Positions 10,720-24,330 of a stretch of DNA of 64,000 bases are shown here, in pieces. The notes under the pieces are model-generated. The model made no database searches. It was given only the letters and a program-made list of their open reading frames with translations, and had not been told where the DNA came from. This stretch comes from Phoenix dactylifera (taxonomy: Eukaryota > Streptophyta > Magnoliopsida > Arecales > Arecaceae): assembly GCF_009389715.1 (NCBI RefSeq), contig NW_024068262.1:62001-126000 (forward strand), in the 5' to 3' direction. Each line of letters opens with the position of its first letter. Within the stretch, counting starts at the first letter, position 1. Position numbers and translations under genes: made by a program.

Positions 10720-13700
10720 TGCATCGGACCCTGTCAACAAACGTCGGATTCCTGCATGCCTGCCATCTTACACTCTCTTCTCTTGTGCTACCGTATTTTT
10801 TTTTATTTATTTATTTATTTTTTTTTTTTGATACGGCCTGGGGTCGTTGTCCAGAATTTCACATGGCAGCCTCTTAGAAGGGCAGCAAAAAAATGGCCCG
10901 ATCTGAAAATCTGACCAGACCAGGCCCTATTTTGGTTGGGTTTGGATCGAGAGATTTTTTAGCTAAGGTCAGTTATATGTAGGTCAAAATTTTCTTTTCT
11001 AACCCAGCAACCTTTGAAGGGGTCCCAAATAAGCGGCATGTGGTAGGAGTTTTTTTCTCCGTCAACAATTCAGACTGTTGTGGTCTCTCGCATAAGAATT
11101 GCCTGCATAAATAACCTGGCCGTCTAAATTATTCTGAAAATTAACAGGTAAGGTAAGCATCGATCGTAGGCATTGGATTTGATAGGTTAGATTAAGTATA
11201 TTAAAGATCGAGTTGTATTAACTAGATTAAGTTGGAACCATCAAAGCCGAATCATCTGCCTGCTGTCTGCATGCTGTGTTGCCCAAGTTTCACTATGTCA
11301 TCCAAGATAATCATATTATTTTGTCATGCATCATCTGAATTTTTCTTTTCTTTTGATCAGAATGTCTTTGAAATGACGAAATATTATTTACATCTGTTGC
11401 TTGTCTGGGATGCCCGCACTATTGCATTTCAAGTCCGTCCGCTTTGTTTGTTCCAAAAACATTGACAGCCACGCGCACAAAGATCATCGATCAATCACAG
11501 CATGCATGCATGGTAACATATATATTCTCAATCTGTGAAGAATGGTCGATGTTAAGAGCGCTGCATTCCTATTAACACACCGGCCATATTTACCCGCGCC
11601 CCCTCATCCCACTCCAGGTAGGGCCTAGAGATATTTCGGCCGACGAGCGGGTGTTCTATGCAATTTAATTCTCTTCCCCACGTATAATTGGGATCTCGGT
11701 ACGTATTTTTATATTCAAGAACTAATATAACTTCTTCACTCTTTCTTTTTTTAACAAGAAAAAGAAAGAATAAAATCAATTAGAGACACTGAATGCATTT
11801 ATAATTTCTCCACTGTTAGAAAAAGAAGGAATAAAATCGATTGGAGAAACCAAATGCATATATAGTTTCTCCACTTATTGTGATCTGGTTGCAGGGGAGG
11901 GTACTGGAACTCTGGTTGGCATTTTATAGCTACTAAACAAGCCGACAACCTCAGGTGATGCACCGGAACTACGTACATATCTCCTCCACAAACTGCACGT
12001 TAAATTGTGGGGGTTCAGCAGCAAACCATGCTGAAAGAAGATATTTTGACGTAGCATGAATGCATCTCTACCAAACAATTCGCATATATATATATATATA
12101 GTTTCGGACTGGCATTTTATCGCTACTAATTAAACAAAGTAAGTCATTGGCACCCTCAGGTCATGCCCGGGAATAATATCAGGTTCCAGATGGAGTACCG
12201 AGCGAGCTCGCTCTGTAGAAACACCAAATCCAGCAAAGTGCTGCGCGCGCAATCATGGTAGGATTGCGGCTTCCTTCCTCGTACGAAAGGATTTAATTTA
12301 AAAGGAAAAGGAAAAAAAGAAGGAAAGAATAAAATGGAGACCAACAGATGAGTTTCAGCCATTGCCGTTGCGTGACTTGCCGGTTTTCCGTGTTTCAGCC
12401 AGAAGCTCTGCTAGATTTGCCCAAGCTGCCGACCTGAACACGGACAAGCAGATGCGTTTGGAGGGGAGGGGGTGACCAGCCAGCCTTCCCTCCAATTATC
12501 ATGCTTTCAAGACCCATGGATGGCTTCCTGCCAGAGATCTTCCATTGCCATATCACTGGCAGCGAGGGAGCTTCAGAGTGGATTTTTTAAGCGGGAAGTA
12601 ATTGGTATCCAAATGGGATTGGGATCTAATGAAGGCCGGTGGAGAACATAATTGGAATTCCAGTGCTTTCCTTTAAATAGCTGTTACGAGTGTGAAGTGG
12701 AGCAACAGACCCTTCAACAACCAAAGCTACCGTCCTCAGCCAGTGCGCTTGCTTTTGGACTTGATTGAGAACGACACTGTTGTGCAAGAAAGAATTGCAT
12801 TCTCTCTCTTTCTAGGAAATGACAGCGTTATCCTTCTTTTTTTCCGTCAAAATAAGAAGTTTCTGTTATCCTTCCGCGAGGCTACTGATCTACACCGTGG
12901 CGTCATATTTAAAACATATTTATCTACGAAAATAACTATCCGTCGTCCGACACAGAGATCAATGACAGTCCGATTAGCATTGTTTTTGCTATTAAAATCC
13001 TGCCGAGTTCGCAGGTTTTTGCACCTCGAGCTGCCTGATGTTTGTGATGGCTGACAATGGGAATGCAATCGATCGCATGGACGAGAGAATCTCCCCCTTG
13101 CGTTACCAGGAATTAGGGGGGTGTTTTGGTAGTTCCAAGAACAGCAAGGGGCCAATTCTTATAGAGGACAGAGGAGTCTCCTCTCGTTCTCTTGGAGCAT
13201 TGCTTTTAAAAACACAAGGGTTTCCCTACTTTCTGGTGGTGCATCGATCGGCACATCCACTAGCTCATGCTTATCTGATACTTTTCCCTCGGTCCGTCAC
13301 CTTTCTAGTCCCGCACTGATGCTCGAACCACTGGCTTGGCTAGATCGATCTCAATCCTTAGTCCACAAAACCATCTAGAATTGGCGATACAGTCCGTCAA
13401 CTGACCGACGGGTCAACTCAATCGATGATGCAATTGGTCGAACAGGGCTTTAGCTTCGACAAGTGGATAACAGATGGACATCCATCCACGATATCCGTCA
13501 GCCAAAATGGGCTTTCGTCGTGCTGTACTGTTCCCACCATCCGCCATGGAAAAGCCGCGTTAGGCTAGCTGCTGCCTAAAGTGGCAGATCATGGTCAGGA
13601 CATGACAAGGTGGTGGGCCTCCAATCACCGCCCCTTGAGACTTATCAATCGTTTCACCCTCATCGGATGTGCGCCCAATCATAAACACTTGGGCTATCCA

Positions 13701-14580
13701 CCTATTCCTCCTCTTTCTTTTTTTTTTCTTTTTCTTTTTTTGTGGTAAAAAAATAAAAGGGGAGAGGGAGAGGCGAACCTCACCTGCGTAGCAATCTACA
13801 CTAGTCTTCCTTCCACCAGAAAATGTTCGATACATGCCGCAAATTTTTGCATACCTTCCCCGATCCGTGGGCTCTCCTCACTAGGATCAACACCCACGTG
13901 TGAGTACATCAACCCAGCGCCACCTTAGTACCAGCGAGCGTGGAACATCCGATCCCCAAACTTAATCAACACCCACGCATTTCGAACCTGGACCACCCCG
14001 GTGGAAGCCAACGCCCTGTTCCTTCTGTGCTACCATCTTGGTGGGTTTTTTTTGGTGGAACTTAATCCTATTTTTTTTTTATTTCTTTCTTTCGGTGGAA
14101 CTTAATCCTACTTTCCCTACTGGCTTGCACAATTTTCTCACATCAACAAAAAAAAAGAGAAAAAGCTGTCACTTCATGCGGACTTAAATTATTTTTTTAA
14201 TATTTAGAGCATGTTTGGATATTTTTAAATATCATGCAGAAATTAAATCTGCTGGGCTACCTTCTAAGGATCTAAATCCCAGCATAAATTGCAGCATATG
14301 AGTTTATTAGTCTGTAGGAAGGAAAAAGATACATCGGAATCTTTTTTTTTTTTTTTTTTTCTATGGGATTTGGGCTCGGAGTTGTTATGGTGACGATATG
14401 AGCTATGCTTACTAGAGTTTTTTTTCCAAAACTCATATATCACTTTTCTTTTATTTTCTTTTCTTTCTCTCTTTTTTTTTCTATGAAGAAACTCATATAT
14501 CAGTTCTCAAGTTGCCAAAGGTGGGTTCCGAACAAAGCTGACCAGATGCAGCATGCTTTTCCCTGGAGAGGGAAGGGAAA
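10720..14580. other. Intergenic; no gene recognised
   Basis: Mixed-composition sequence with poly-T tracts (10800, 13715, 14060, 14340) and an (AT)n run at about 12087-12101. At 14051 and 14093 the phrase GGTGGAACTTAATCCTA is repeated. Open frames here are short and match no family. No TIR or LTR borders could be settled. Confidence 0.4.
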
Positions 14581-14599
14581 TATCAACGACCAGTTCCAT

Positions 14600-15640
14600 T
14601 GCCTCGTCAGCTAGGACGACGGTGTACATCGAAAGAGCAGAAATGATTGGGCATAAAACAATTATTGATGGGATGAATCTTGCCAAATAGGCTTGGAAGG
14701 TTATCGCGGGCTCGGATGCCCCCCTGTGGAAGCAGAGAAATACTAGTCCATGGAAAAAGTTTGGCATGAAAATGAAAAAAAAAAAAAAAAAGCTTTCAGG
14801 AACCGTCTTTCGTTTACATTGGGGAGTCGAGTTGATGTCCACTTCTGGGAGGACATCTGAGCGAGCTCCATGCTTCTTAGCTCTCCTTTCTAGGATGTAT
14901 ACCTAATTAAGAGCCCTCTGGCCAAATTGCATGTTCTGTTGTTTATCGACGGTCTTGGAGATCTCCCACATGGAAAATCAGGCTTAGAGGTCTTCTGAAT
15001 GGATAGAAAGTTGGGCAGCTACAGACACCATGGCGCCGATGTTCCAAGTTGGAAACCTACCCAAAATGGTATATATTCATCAATAATGGTGGTTTCATGT
15101 ATGTGCCTCCTCTACTGCAACGCCGTTTGGAGGGCAGCTATTTCAGGCACAGTGATCGAAGGTCTTCCTCTCAGGGTACACCTTATGTGGATCGAGGCTG
15201 GAATCTGTACGTTTCACGCTTGTTCGGTCAATGCTCCTTCGCATAAAGCTTTTGGAACTCTATTAAGATTCAATTGAACTTGAGAAGATGGCCTTCTAAT
15301 CTTCGCGACCTTTGGACTGATCGGGGCCATGACCTGGACATGTTGGAAAGAAAGGAATGCTGGAGTACTTTTAAATCAACACGCCTCTTTGAGCTTACTT
15401 GCACCCGAAGGTATCCAGCTTTTTAATCTCTGGCCTTGCCTCTACGGTAGCAAATAATTGGTGGAGCATGAGAAGATCCAGCTAGCACAAGGCCAAAAAA
15501 ATGGACTGATTTGAAATGATGTTTGAGAAGTCTTAATTAAGCATCGGTGGAAGCATCAGGATTGAACACCATTTACGTATTTTGCCGATAGGGTGGCTCA
15601 TTCAGAACTATTAAGAGTGCGCTCCAGCCTTGCAATCAGA
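14600..15640 (+). mobile_element. Degenerate LINE (non-LTR retrotransposon) 3' remnant
   Basis: Conceptual plus-strand reading with several frame changes and stops gives phrases typical of the zf-RVT and linker region of plant LINE ORF2: AWKVIAGSDAPLWKQRN, RVDVHFWEDI, PSWKPTQNGIYSS, WPSNLRDLWTDRG and CWKERNAG. Every phrase is interrupted, so it is a dead copy. Neither a poly-A tail nor target duplications could be placed. Confidence 0.5.
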
Positions 15641-15899
15641 GATCGAGCGGAGATACTAGCCTACTCATACCTTGTTGAGGGATTCAATCTGCTTCCCTTG
15701 AAAAGAAAAGTTCTCATTTTTCCTGGTTTAGCACCGCATTTGCCTAAAGAGTTTGTGTTGTTGTTTTTTCCTCTCATTATTGCTTCTTTCTCCATGATGT
15801 AATGCTCCGACTTGTATTTGTCAAGCCCCAAACCTAGCATCCAGGTCTGAGCACATGACATAGCCGTATGCTCCCTAGAACAAAGCCCTATAAAAATAT

Positions 15900-17107
15900 G
15901 CAAGGCCTAAAAATTTATTACAATTTCAATATCATTGAACAATAATGATTCCAATTCATAACAAATAACAAAACTATAGCTAGTACAATTACAAAATTTA
16001 ATTATCCAACCAGTATCAGTGATGGTCTATCGATTTACTCATCATTCCGAAGAACGATGTAGTTTGGCTATTAAGTGCAACTTACCATCATTCCGAAGTA
16101 TGTCAACCATGAGACGTACACTTATTCTGCATGAGTTGCCAAGCCGTACCAGGATCTCACCTTCAGCACTAAACCAAGCAGCTATGTTTATTCTAGATGA
16201 CCAATTGACCTCCAGGAAATGTTGGGTATTGCAGCACAACAATTTACAATGAACAGATACTCCATCAATTTTCCAGTACGCATCAATCACGAAAAGGCCA
16301 TATGCACTAATGCTACATACTTCTTTATGGAGAATACGTAGGTTCATGCATAAAATATACATGATATGATCAAGATAAGGAGCATATGCACTAATGCTAG
16401 CTTCATGCATTAAGTGGCACAACTGATTTCTCGTGCAATTTATGGTCAAGTAGCAGTGGAAAAGAACATCGTATTGAAGTTGGGGATGAGTTGGATGGCT
16501 CAAAATAATGGACAAGAAGTATCAAAAGATCCATGGCGACCAGCTTAGTACATTAAGGAAGTCACCGATTTCTCTGTTGGCTACAAATTAATATATCTTC
16601 AGCTGATTGCCTTGATCAATGTGGTTGGTATATACAAAATTCAAATTTGTAAATGATGCACTTTTTCTTTATATCTGTAATCCTCCAAATTACTAGTTCT
16701 AACATGTTTTTCATAATATGAACCTTATGAAGATCTTAAAAGAGTCCAAGATCGAGTTGTGACGGGCACTAAATTGTTTTGAAGGAAAGAGTCGAACACG
16801 ATCGACAAATCGTTTAATCACTTACATTTTTTACGTATAAAAAGAGGGCGAGGTCCTTTTGTTCTGGCCCCATTTTGGAAACTGATCACATGATGTTCTC
16901 CAATCTTATGCAAACCTACAAATCCAGCTGGATAAATGGGAATATATTGCTGAAAAAGAGAACTCCTAGCTTGACAATAGTGCAGATAATCATCTATGCC
17001 TTCTTCCAATTCTATGGCTGTTTGGTCACAGATTTGCTGTTTTGCTGGCTGATCAGAGACTGCAAGTCAATCGGTTCCAAGAATTTTTGCTTCTGAGTAT
17101 CAAATTC
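15900..17107. other. Intergenic; nothing recognised
   Basis: AT-rich sequence between the LINE and copia remnants. Part of the 157-codon frame on the minus strand (16042-16515) duplicates a short phrase: ATATGCACTAATGCTA occurs at 16300 and 16384. No domain was recognised. Confidence 0.35.
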
Positions 17108-17302
17108 TGAAATACAAGAAGAAACAAAGAAAAAGAAGAAGACAAATAACACCTCAGGATCCCTTATATTATATAGTCATCAACCTATTATGGTTAGTAT
17201 AGCAGCTGTACACCTCAGCCTTAATAATCAAGTTACAACCAATATCCCCCTAAATCAGCCATTGAGTTGGGAAGATTGAATGGGTCCTCATGTCCGTTTA
17301 CA
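17108..17302 (-). repeat. Probable short 3' LTR of the copia element
   Basis: On the minus strand, directly after the polypurine tract GAGGGAGAG, the sequence starts TGTAAACGG and can be closed at TATTTCA (17108), giving a 195-bp TG...CA unit with a TATATAA box in the middle. With no 5' LTR to compare, the downstream border is a proposal. Confidence 0.4.
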
Positions 17303-18700
17303 CTCTCCCTCAAACTGATGATGATCCATCATCAGTTTGCCAATATAATAGTTGTGTCGCAATGATGATTGTGCCTTAGTAAAGAAATCAGCCAGCTGCT
17401 CCTTAGATGATACATGAGGAAGAGAAATTAAACCTTGCTCAAATTTTTCTCAAACAAAATGACAATCAACTTCAATGTATTTTGAGCGTTCATGGAACAC
17501 TGGATTACACGCAAACTTAACAGCACTTTCATTGTCACATAACAAAGGTGTAGGGACTCTTTGGGGAAGACAAAAATTCTTGAGTAACCTGTGGAGCTAA
17601 ACGATCTCACTAGAGGTGGAAGACATTGCACGATACTCTGCTTCAGTGGAGGATTTGGATATGGTTGGTTGCTTCTTGGACTTCCAGGAGAGAAGAGAAC
17701 TTCCCAAAAAAACACAATATCTTGTGGTGGATCCTTACACCCTGCATAGTCTGCATCCAAGTATGCAGTTAATAACGAAGCAGAAGTTGTGGCATACGAT
17801 AATCCTATATGAGAAGTAGACCGAAGGTAATGGATAATGCGATGAACAGCCGTGAGGTGCAAACGCCGCGGATCAGAAACAAACTGACTAACAATATGTA
17901 CGGCATGAGCTATATCGGCCGTGTAACTGTGAGATACACATCCACCAACAATACTGCGATGAGTCATGGGGTCAGGAAGGGGATCCCCATCGTCACGGCC
18001 ATAGTTAACATTGAGTTCAAGAGGTGTAGCAACTGTTTTGGCATCTGATAGTTGAGCAAGTTCGATCAAATTATGTGTATACTTCCGCTGACTCAGAAAA
18101 TATCCTTGAGAATTTTTGGAAATCTCCAATCCAAGAAAATAAGAAGCTAAATCAAGGTCCTTCATGTGGAAAGAAGATTGTAATGTGTCCTTGAGATATT
18201 GGATGCCATCCTTATTATCACCAGTAATTAAGAGATCATCAACATAAACTAAAACAAATATATTACCTCGTTGGGTGGAGGAGATAAACAAGGAACAATC
18301 ATTAGGACTCTGATGATAATTTGCTGCTAGTAGAACTCCACGCAATTTTGCAAACCATGCGCGGTGTGCTTGCTTCAGACCATAAAGAGCCTTTTTGAGC
18401 TTACCCACCAAATTGGGAGCCGCATGATATCCTGGAGGTGGTCTCATGTAAACTGTTTCATGTAGGTCACCATTAAGAAAAGTATTTTTAACATCCATTT
18501 GAAAAATATCCAACTATCTCATTGCGGCAACAGCTACAAGAGTACGAATAGTTGTCATTTTAGCGACCGGAGCAAATATTTCAATATAATCAACCCCATA
18601 TTCCTGATTAAAACCTTGCACCACAGATTTATGTTTCTTGGAGCGCAGGTGCTCCCAATTGGGAAAAGTATGAAGAATCTTCCGGAGTACTGAGTCTGAA
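17108..18700 (-). mobile_element. Truncated, inactivated Ty1/copia retrotransposon
   Basis: The minus strand encodes copia reverse transcriptase (QMDVKNTFLNGDL, LKKALYGLKQAHRAW, catalytic YVDDLLITGD, YFLGLEIS) followed by the tether and RNase H region. The longest open part is 18513-17428. It is broken: an in-frame TAG precedes the QMDVKN block near 18513, and the RNase H part ([22 protein letters not shown]) shifts frame near 17735. Integrase, gag and the 5' LTR are absent, so it is 5'-truncated at about 18.7 kb. A purine-rich GAGGGAGAG precedes the presumed 3' LTR. Confidence 0.85.
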
Positions 18701-18989
18701 TGGATGAAGCAATTCCTTCTTGGAAAATTTCTTGCACTCTTCTCTCACCAAACCTCCCAACGGAGTACAGCAAATAATTGATCTCCCCCGCTCTTCTTGC
18801 CGAAGGTTGGAGTTACACCTCCCAACGGTCCAAAAAGATTATTATTATTATTATTGTTGTTATTATTATTTGATGATGGTGATAAGGGAGGCTGAAGGAG
18901 CAGCCACCGGACTTTTGTTAAGGGTCAAAAACCAAGAAAAGTTACAAAAATTTTAGCAAAGATACAAGGGAGAGGGAGAAGAGAGATAT

Positions 18990-20610
18990 TGTAAGACCCA
19001 GCCCTCTGGCCTGGGCCATCATCAAAATAGGCCCAAAGAGAAAAAACAATCGGCACATGCCGCGCATGTGCCTAAAGAGAAAAGCACTCCAGATGGTAGT
19101 CTTCTTCCTTCTGATCTTACTAGATAGAATCCGACCCTAGGTCGGAATCCGGTCGCCCCGAGCCTATTTAGAGGCCCTCCTTGAGTCCTCTCTCATCACC
19201 CCCACCGGAGTTGTAACTTTGATCGGAGCTTACCGCCGGCGTTTCTCTTAATTCTTCATTCCAAGTGCCGATCACCTTCTCATCATTATCGCGACCTATC
19301 CTCATTAAAAAACTAGGTAAGGACCGCCCCCTTGAGCTACCCTTTCTCTCTTTTTTTCGAGGTCGTTAGGAGCTCCAACGTCAGCCGGTAATCGCCGGAT
19401 TTTGGCCGAGAAGAGGAATGCTTTACTTTTTCTATTTTTGGAAATGAACCCCTCCTTCATATGTTTCTGGCTAGTTCCACCACCGGCACTTGTCACCGAG
19501 GGCTTTCTTCGCCTCCAGTGCCCCGCGGTAGCTTATGGCCATGGCTCGAGCTCTGGCTGCCTAGGTGTCGTGGATTCCACAGTTTAACGAAGGTCGAAAC
19601 TCCTCTTTTCTTGACTGTCATCCGCTAGTTGCCGCCGACCATGGGTCCCTTGACCCCGGGCACCATTACAGCCACCATTTTTGCTTTGAATTCAATTGGC
19701 AAGCCGCCAGATTGCTGGTAATAGGGTCTCCCCTATTTTGATACTTCATCTGTTTTGCCAGTTGTCGTCGGGCATAGCACGCCGCCAGCACCATCGGGGT
19801 CATTGGTCGCAAGAGGTCGCCAAACACGAGCACCATCAAGGACCTTCCTTTGTTTCGAAAAGAAGAGGGAGGAAAAGAGAGAGGGCTCTTGTTCTTCTCT
19901 CTCTTGGTCTCTCTATTTTTCTTTCTTTATCACTCTTTCTCTCACTACTCATTCTCTCTCTACATGTTTTAGTGGACTAATGGCAGGTTTAGGTACTTTG
20001 TAATGTTGGGTTGAATCTTAGAGGAGTCGCGGTTAGTGTTGTGTGACTTGGAGCTTCGAGCCGGTATTCATCATGGATCCAGATCGAGTTAAAAAGAAAA
20101 GGAATGAAAAATTGTCTGAAAACACTATTAAAAATTTATGAAATATCGTACGATATATTACTCTTGAGTGGTTAAATTTCTATTAATATGTAATATACAT
20201 GTGTATATTGTTATTCGAGTATTTTTGATAGTCGGTTTATCATTTCAGTAATAATTTTTTGCTATTTTCACATGTATATTATTGTGTTGGTGTGGATGTG
20301 TGGAAATTTTTACTAGACCGTAAAGCTCACATCACCTCTTTTTTTTTCAGTGTTGCAGGTCGCTTGGTACTTGGCTATAGTTGAGATCATAGGTGAAAGG
20401 ATGAATAGATAGACCATCACTGATAGTGGTTAGATGATTTAATTTAGTAATTATACCGATTTTGTTAATTATTAGAAATTGAGATCATTATTATTCGATG
20501 ATGTTAAGGTTGTAATAAATTTTGAGGCATAACATATTCTCTAAGGCTTTGTCTTAGGGAGTATATGGCCGTGTCACATAATCGACCTAGGTGTTGGGTT
20601 CGGGGCACGA
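18990..20610 (+). repeat. Probable solo LTR of a Ty3/gypsy-type element
   Basis: Begins TGTAAGACCC and ends GGGCACGACA, a start/end pair typical of plant gypsy LTRs. A CTATTTAGAGG TATA-like site sits near 19164, followed by a pyrimidine-rich leader and CT-rich sequence, as in an LTR promoter/R region. No gag-pol frames adjoin it on either side, so it looks like a recombination product. The 5-bp flanks (ATTGT side GATAT, other side CACTC) do not match, so a clean target duplication is not visible. Confidence 0.45.
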
Positions 20611-21927
20611 CACACTCTCTCTCTTAAATCGACAATCATTATTATTGGAGAGTACTTCATCAATTATCGCTCGTGTGTGTGTGTATTTGGTGAAAAGGGT
20701 GGTGCTTATATATATATATATATATTGATGAAAAGGGTGGTGCGCCCGAAATAAGAACCAGGTTCAGAAGCTCCTAGTACAGAGTAAAAGAGTTGCAGAC
20801 CTTACAACCAAAGCAAGAGATCGTTTGAAGAGAATTGCTCACTCATATATTTTGAAGTTAAGAACTAGGACATCTGGTACTTTTCTTTCTGCTCCCTTCC
20901 TCCCTCAGCTGTTTTATCTCTCTCAAGTGTGATCTTATTAACCATGAAAGTAAGATGCATGTATGAGTTAGAAATTGAAGCAGGCAAACTCAGGTAAGAT
21001 AAAATTAAATTTTGGGGGAAAAAATTCTTCCAAAATTTTCAATCATGGGTCCGGAATCAAATAAATAGGACATTCTGCTGCACGAAAGCGGACGCCTATC
21101 CGATAGAGGGCAAGTTTTCAGGATCACATTCTCAGCACCTGATTGTTGTATGGTGCACAATGACTCCAAGATGAGGAGCGGAGACCCAAAGTTTGTGCAG
21201 GACTCCCTCAGGATGATGTTAAGGTCGCATAGAGTTGTTTCAGTTGTTTAAATTTCATAGCGATCCTGGCAGTAACTAAAACGTTTTGAAGGCATCTCTC
21301 AGCAGCTCGCGGTGCAAGTTAAGTCTCCTGATTTCAATTGTAAAGAAGATGACATGGGTTGGCGAACAAGCAACAGGAACATAGAAAATGTGGGAATCAA
21401 TTTACCGGATGGAAATTATACTGGGCCGAATAGGAAGCAACAGACATGACATTGCTTCCCTTTGCCAGACGAATGTCAAGGATCTAATAACCTTAATCGA
21501 ATTATCTAACCATAAAAAATTCTAAGGCCTCCATAGTCGGAGAAGCCGTTCATACAAGGAGCAAGCAGCAACCAACAAGCCTCTGTTGGACCCATCTTCC
21601 AAGCATGCTCCTCCTCCTCCTCCTTGTCGCCCGAGTCTGCTCCATGTATACGCCAACTATATATTCATGCTTGCCATAAGTTTCCAATGCAATAGCATCC
21701 TCTTCTTCTGTCCTCGCAACAGCAAAAACCAGTCTGCTTGTTTCCACCTCGTTTTATATTTCCTAGACCATTCATCTGCAGCTTACGCCGCGCCTATTAG
21801 TTCATGTTCTTAACTAATTTTACTTTTAAAAAAAAGTATTAGAGACCGCTTCTGCGATCCCAAAACTGTGCAGCAACTAGAAAGCGTAGGGTGGTGCATT
21901 ATTACAGAACTAGGTTTGTCGGCTATA
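20611..21927. other. Intergenic; (TA)n microsatellite at about 20708-20725
   Basis: A GTGTGT run at about 20672 and (TA)n at 20708-20725 are followed by sequence with no recognised gene or element border. Confidence 0.35.
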
Positions 21928-22018
21928 TTAGATACGGATGTTGCTGCCGATACCAAGTTTCATTAGATACGGATGTTGCTGCCGATACCAAGTTTCATTA
22001 GATGCGGATGTTGCTGGA
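21928..22018. repeat. 35-bp tandem repeat, 2.6 copies
   Basis: Units at 21928-21962 and 21963-21997 are identical, and a partial third unit (21998-22018) differs at one base before diverging. The unit begins TTAGATACGGATGTTGCTGC. Confidence 0.85.
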
Positions 22019-22359
22019 TCCTCCTGAGGCTCATTTACAGGTTTTGATGCTGACTTTGTACCCCGAAGTCTGAGAAATTCGTCATAGTTTCCTCTAAGTA
22101 GCGTGCGAGAATTCATCGGGTTCTGAGCGATGCAGCACACCCACCCTACGAGGATATTGGATGGGCTCTCTATCCCAGCAGCCGCAAGCGCAACAATCCG
22201 AGTCGTGGGTGTAGCCCAAGGTTCATACTCATGGGCCGCCCATAGCTGTTTCTTTTTTTTTTCCTGGCGGAAAGGAGGCTAGGCCACCTACTTTGATCAA
22301 TATCAAGCTTGGTAATTTTCTCGAATACTCGTGAGAATCTCCAGATGCACACACCAATA

Positions 22360-23240
22360 TAAATAATTTAAAGATAGAAATAACAAATGATCAATACTGA
22401 AATATATGCAATTATCATGAAATCACATATCAACAATCCACCATGACTCAAAAAATGGAAAAAACTTACACACATCGTATGTCAAAATAACTATTCGATT
22501 CATAGTACGTCATATATCATCAATTTAACCATTTATTCAATAATATTTTCAAATAACTTATTTGTCATTTTCAAGCAAATAATCTAGATCTAACATCAGC
22601 CATCTTTCCAACTTTGGGCCAATCTCGATCACATTTTCCGCTCGTGGCCAGGCAATCGATAGTGTTAGATCATCTGCTTGTAATGGGGCAATCAATAATA
22701 CCATATTTTTAGCCTATGATGGGGCAATTGATAATAGTAATATCAGCCCAAATTCCACACCTACCAAATATTTTTATATGTACATATCCAATAGTTTATT
22801 CTCAGCTTTTGACTAATTATGACAAGGCAATCGATAGTACCATGTCCCTATCAGTGGTGAGACTACCCACAATGTCATAGTCCAGCCTGTAGCTGGCAAT
22901 CTGCAATTAACATAGTTAATCTAGAGCTCACACCCATCCATCCATTTCAAGAATACATATTAATTATATAGGTTATCTGCAATTTTGAACTAAGGCACGG
23001 TCATCTTTTTTGCCTATGATGGAAAAATCGATAATGCCGCATTTTCCGTCGGTGATAGTGCAATAAATGATATCATATTTTCAGCCTATAATAGAGCAAT
23101 CGATAATAAAATGATAGGTCCAAAACACACCACTCAATAATTCAGTTATGCAAGTCTCAATTATTATAGAATGCAAAATATTACATTCCTTGATCAAATG
23201 ATACATTCCTATACAAAACCAGAGCAATGAATAAATTGTA
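22360..23240. repeat. Degenerate interspersed repeat with recurring GGCAATCGATAAT phrases
   Basis: Variants of GATGGGGCAATCGATAATA followed by a CATATTTTCAGCCTAT-type phrase recur at about 22645, 22685, 22725, 22830, 23025 and 23095. It looks like an old satellite-like or LTR-derived array. The minus-strand frames here have no domain. Confidence 0.45.
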
Positions 23241-23869
23241 ACGACGAAAAATGGCCGTCGCGCGCGCGCGAGAGAGAGAGATGGATCGACGGGTCTTGGG
23301 GGAAGGGAAAGGAAGATCAAAGATGGCGGGCTCGAGTCCAACCCATAGACAGGGCGGTGCAATGGAAGAGTGGCGGTCCGCAGTGGCAGCCTCCGGAAGG
23401 CCAGTGCTCAGTGATTTAGGATGGAGAAACAGAGAAGAGGGCACCCTATGAGGGAGAATGCGATCGGCCAGCTGTCGACCAGCAGGGTCAACCACGTAGG
23501 AATTGATTGCCATGACTCTGCATCCACGAGCGTCGAATCTGGAGCTCGCGAACGAAGAGCCAATGCAAATGATTGCAAGACAAAGCAAATATATATACAT
23601 GTGATATAACATCAATCGATACAAGTTCCAGACCATTTGCGATATAAGCAGCGGCACGACACTTACATAAAAGCAACTTACCATGCTAGTTTGATTTGGG
23701 AGAATTTTGTTTGCTGTAACATACCAACTTTATCTTCATCTTTGCACATCATACAAGAGGGAACACGTGAATGCCGTTACCTTCTCTACCCTACTTCGAC
23801 TGGTGTGAGAATCCGCCAAATTGGGCCTATCACAAATTGAAGTTGGCAACGCCCACCGGCCTCAATACA

Positions 23870-24330
23870 AAGTTTCAACAAAAAAAAAGAAAAAGAAAAA
23901 GAAACAGAGGAATCGTATTCCCCTGCCCGATCCACCGGTCGTCGAGATAATAAGACTGCGGAGTCGTGGCCGGTGATGACTCAGTCGATGGTCGTTGGGT
24001 CGCACACAACCGTCATTATGACCACGGGCGGATGCAATGACTACCGAGCTCAACCCACCCAAAGCCCTCTATAAATCTCTCCTTTCTCTCGCACACTATC
24101 CACCACCGAGCTCCTCCTCCTTCTTTCTTCTCTAGTGGCTGCCATACCGCCATAACTAAGCACCGCCACCCGAAACCACTCCTTCCTTCTCTTAAAACTC
24201 CATTCTTTTATTTTTACAAACCGAGCGGTGTCGCTCGTGCTTCGCCGAAAACCGCCGTGCTCGCTCCAGATCCACCGCCTCCACCACACTACGGTACCTC
24301 CAAACATATTCCAAAATGTTATTGTCGCTG
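23870..24330 (+). repeat. Possible LTR or promoter remnant
   Basis: A TATAAAT box at 24071-24077 is followed by a CT-rich leader (TCTCTCCTTTCTCTC) and GC-rich codon-like sequence, as in plant LTRs. No paired copy or border was found, and it could equally be a decayed gene promoter. Confidence 0.25.

Noticed and set aside
10407..10914. Two overlapping plus-strand frames of 156 and 165 codons
   Set aside because: They run through a GA repeat and the promoter of the minus-strand unit; Arg-Glu repeats and poly-Phe show no protein character.
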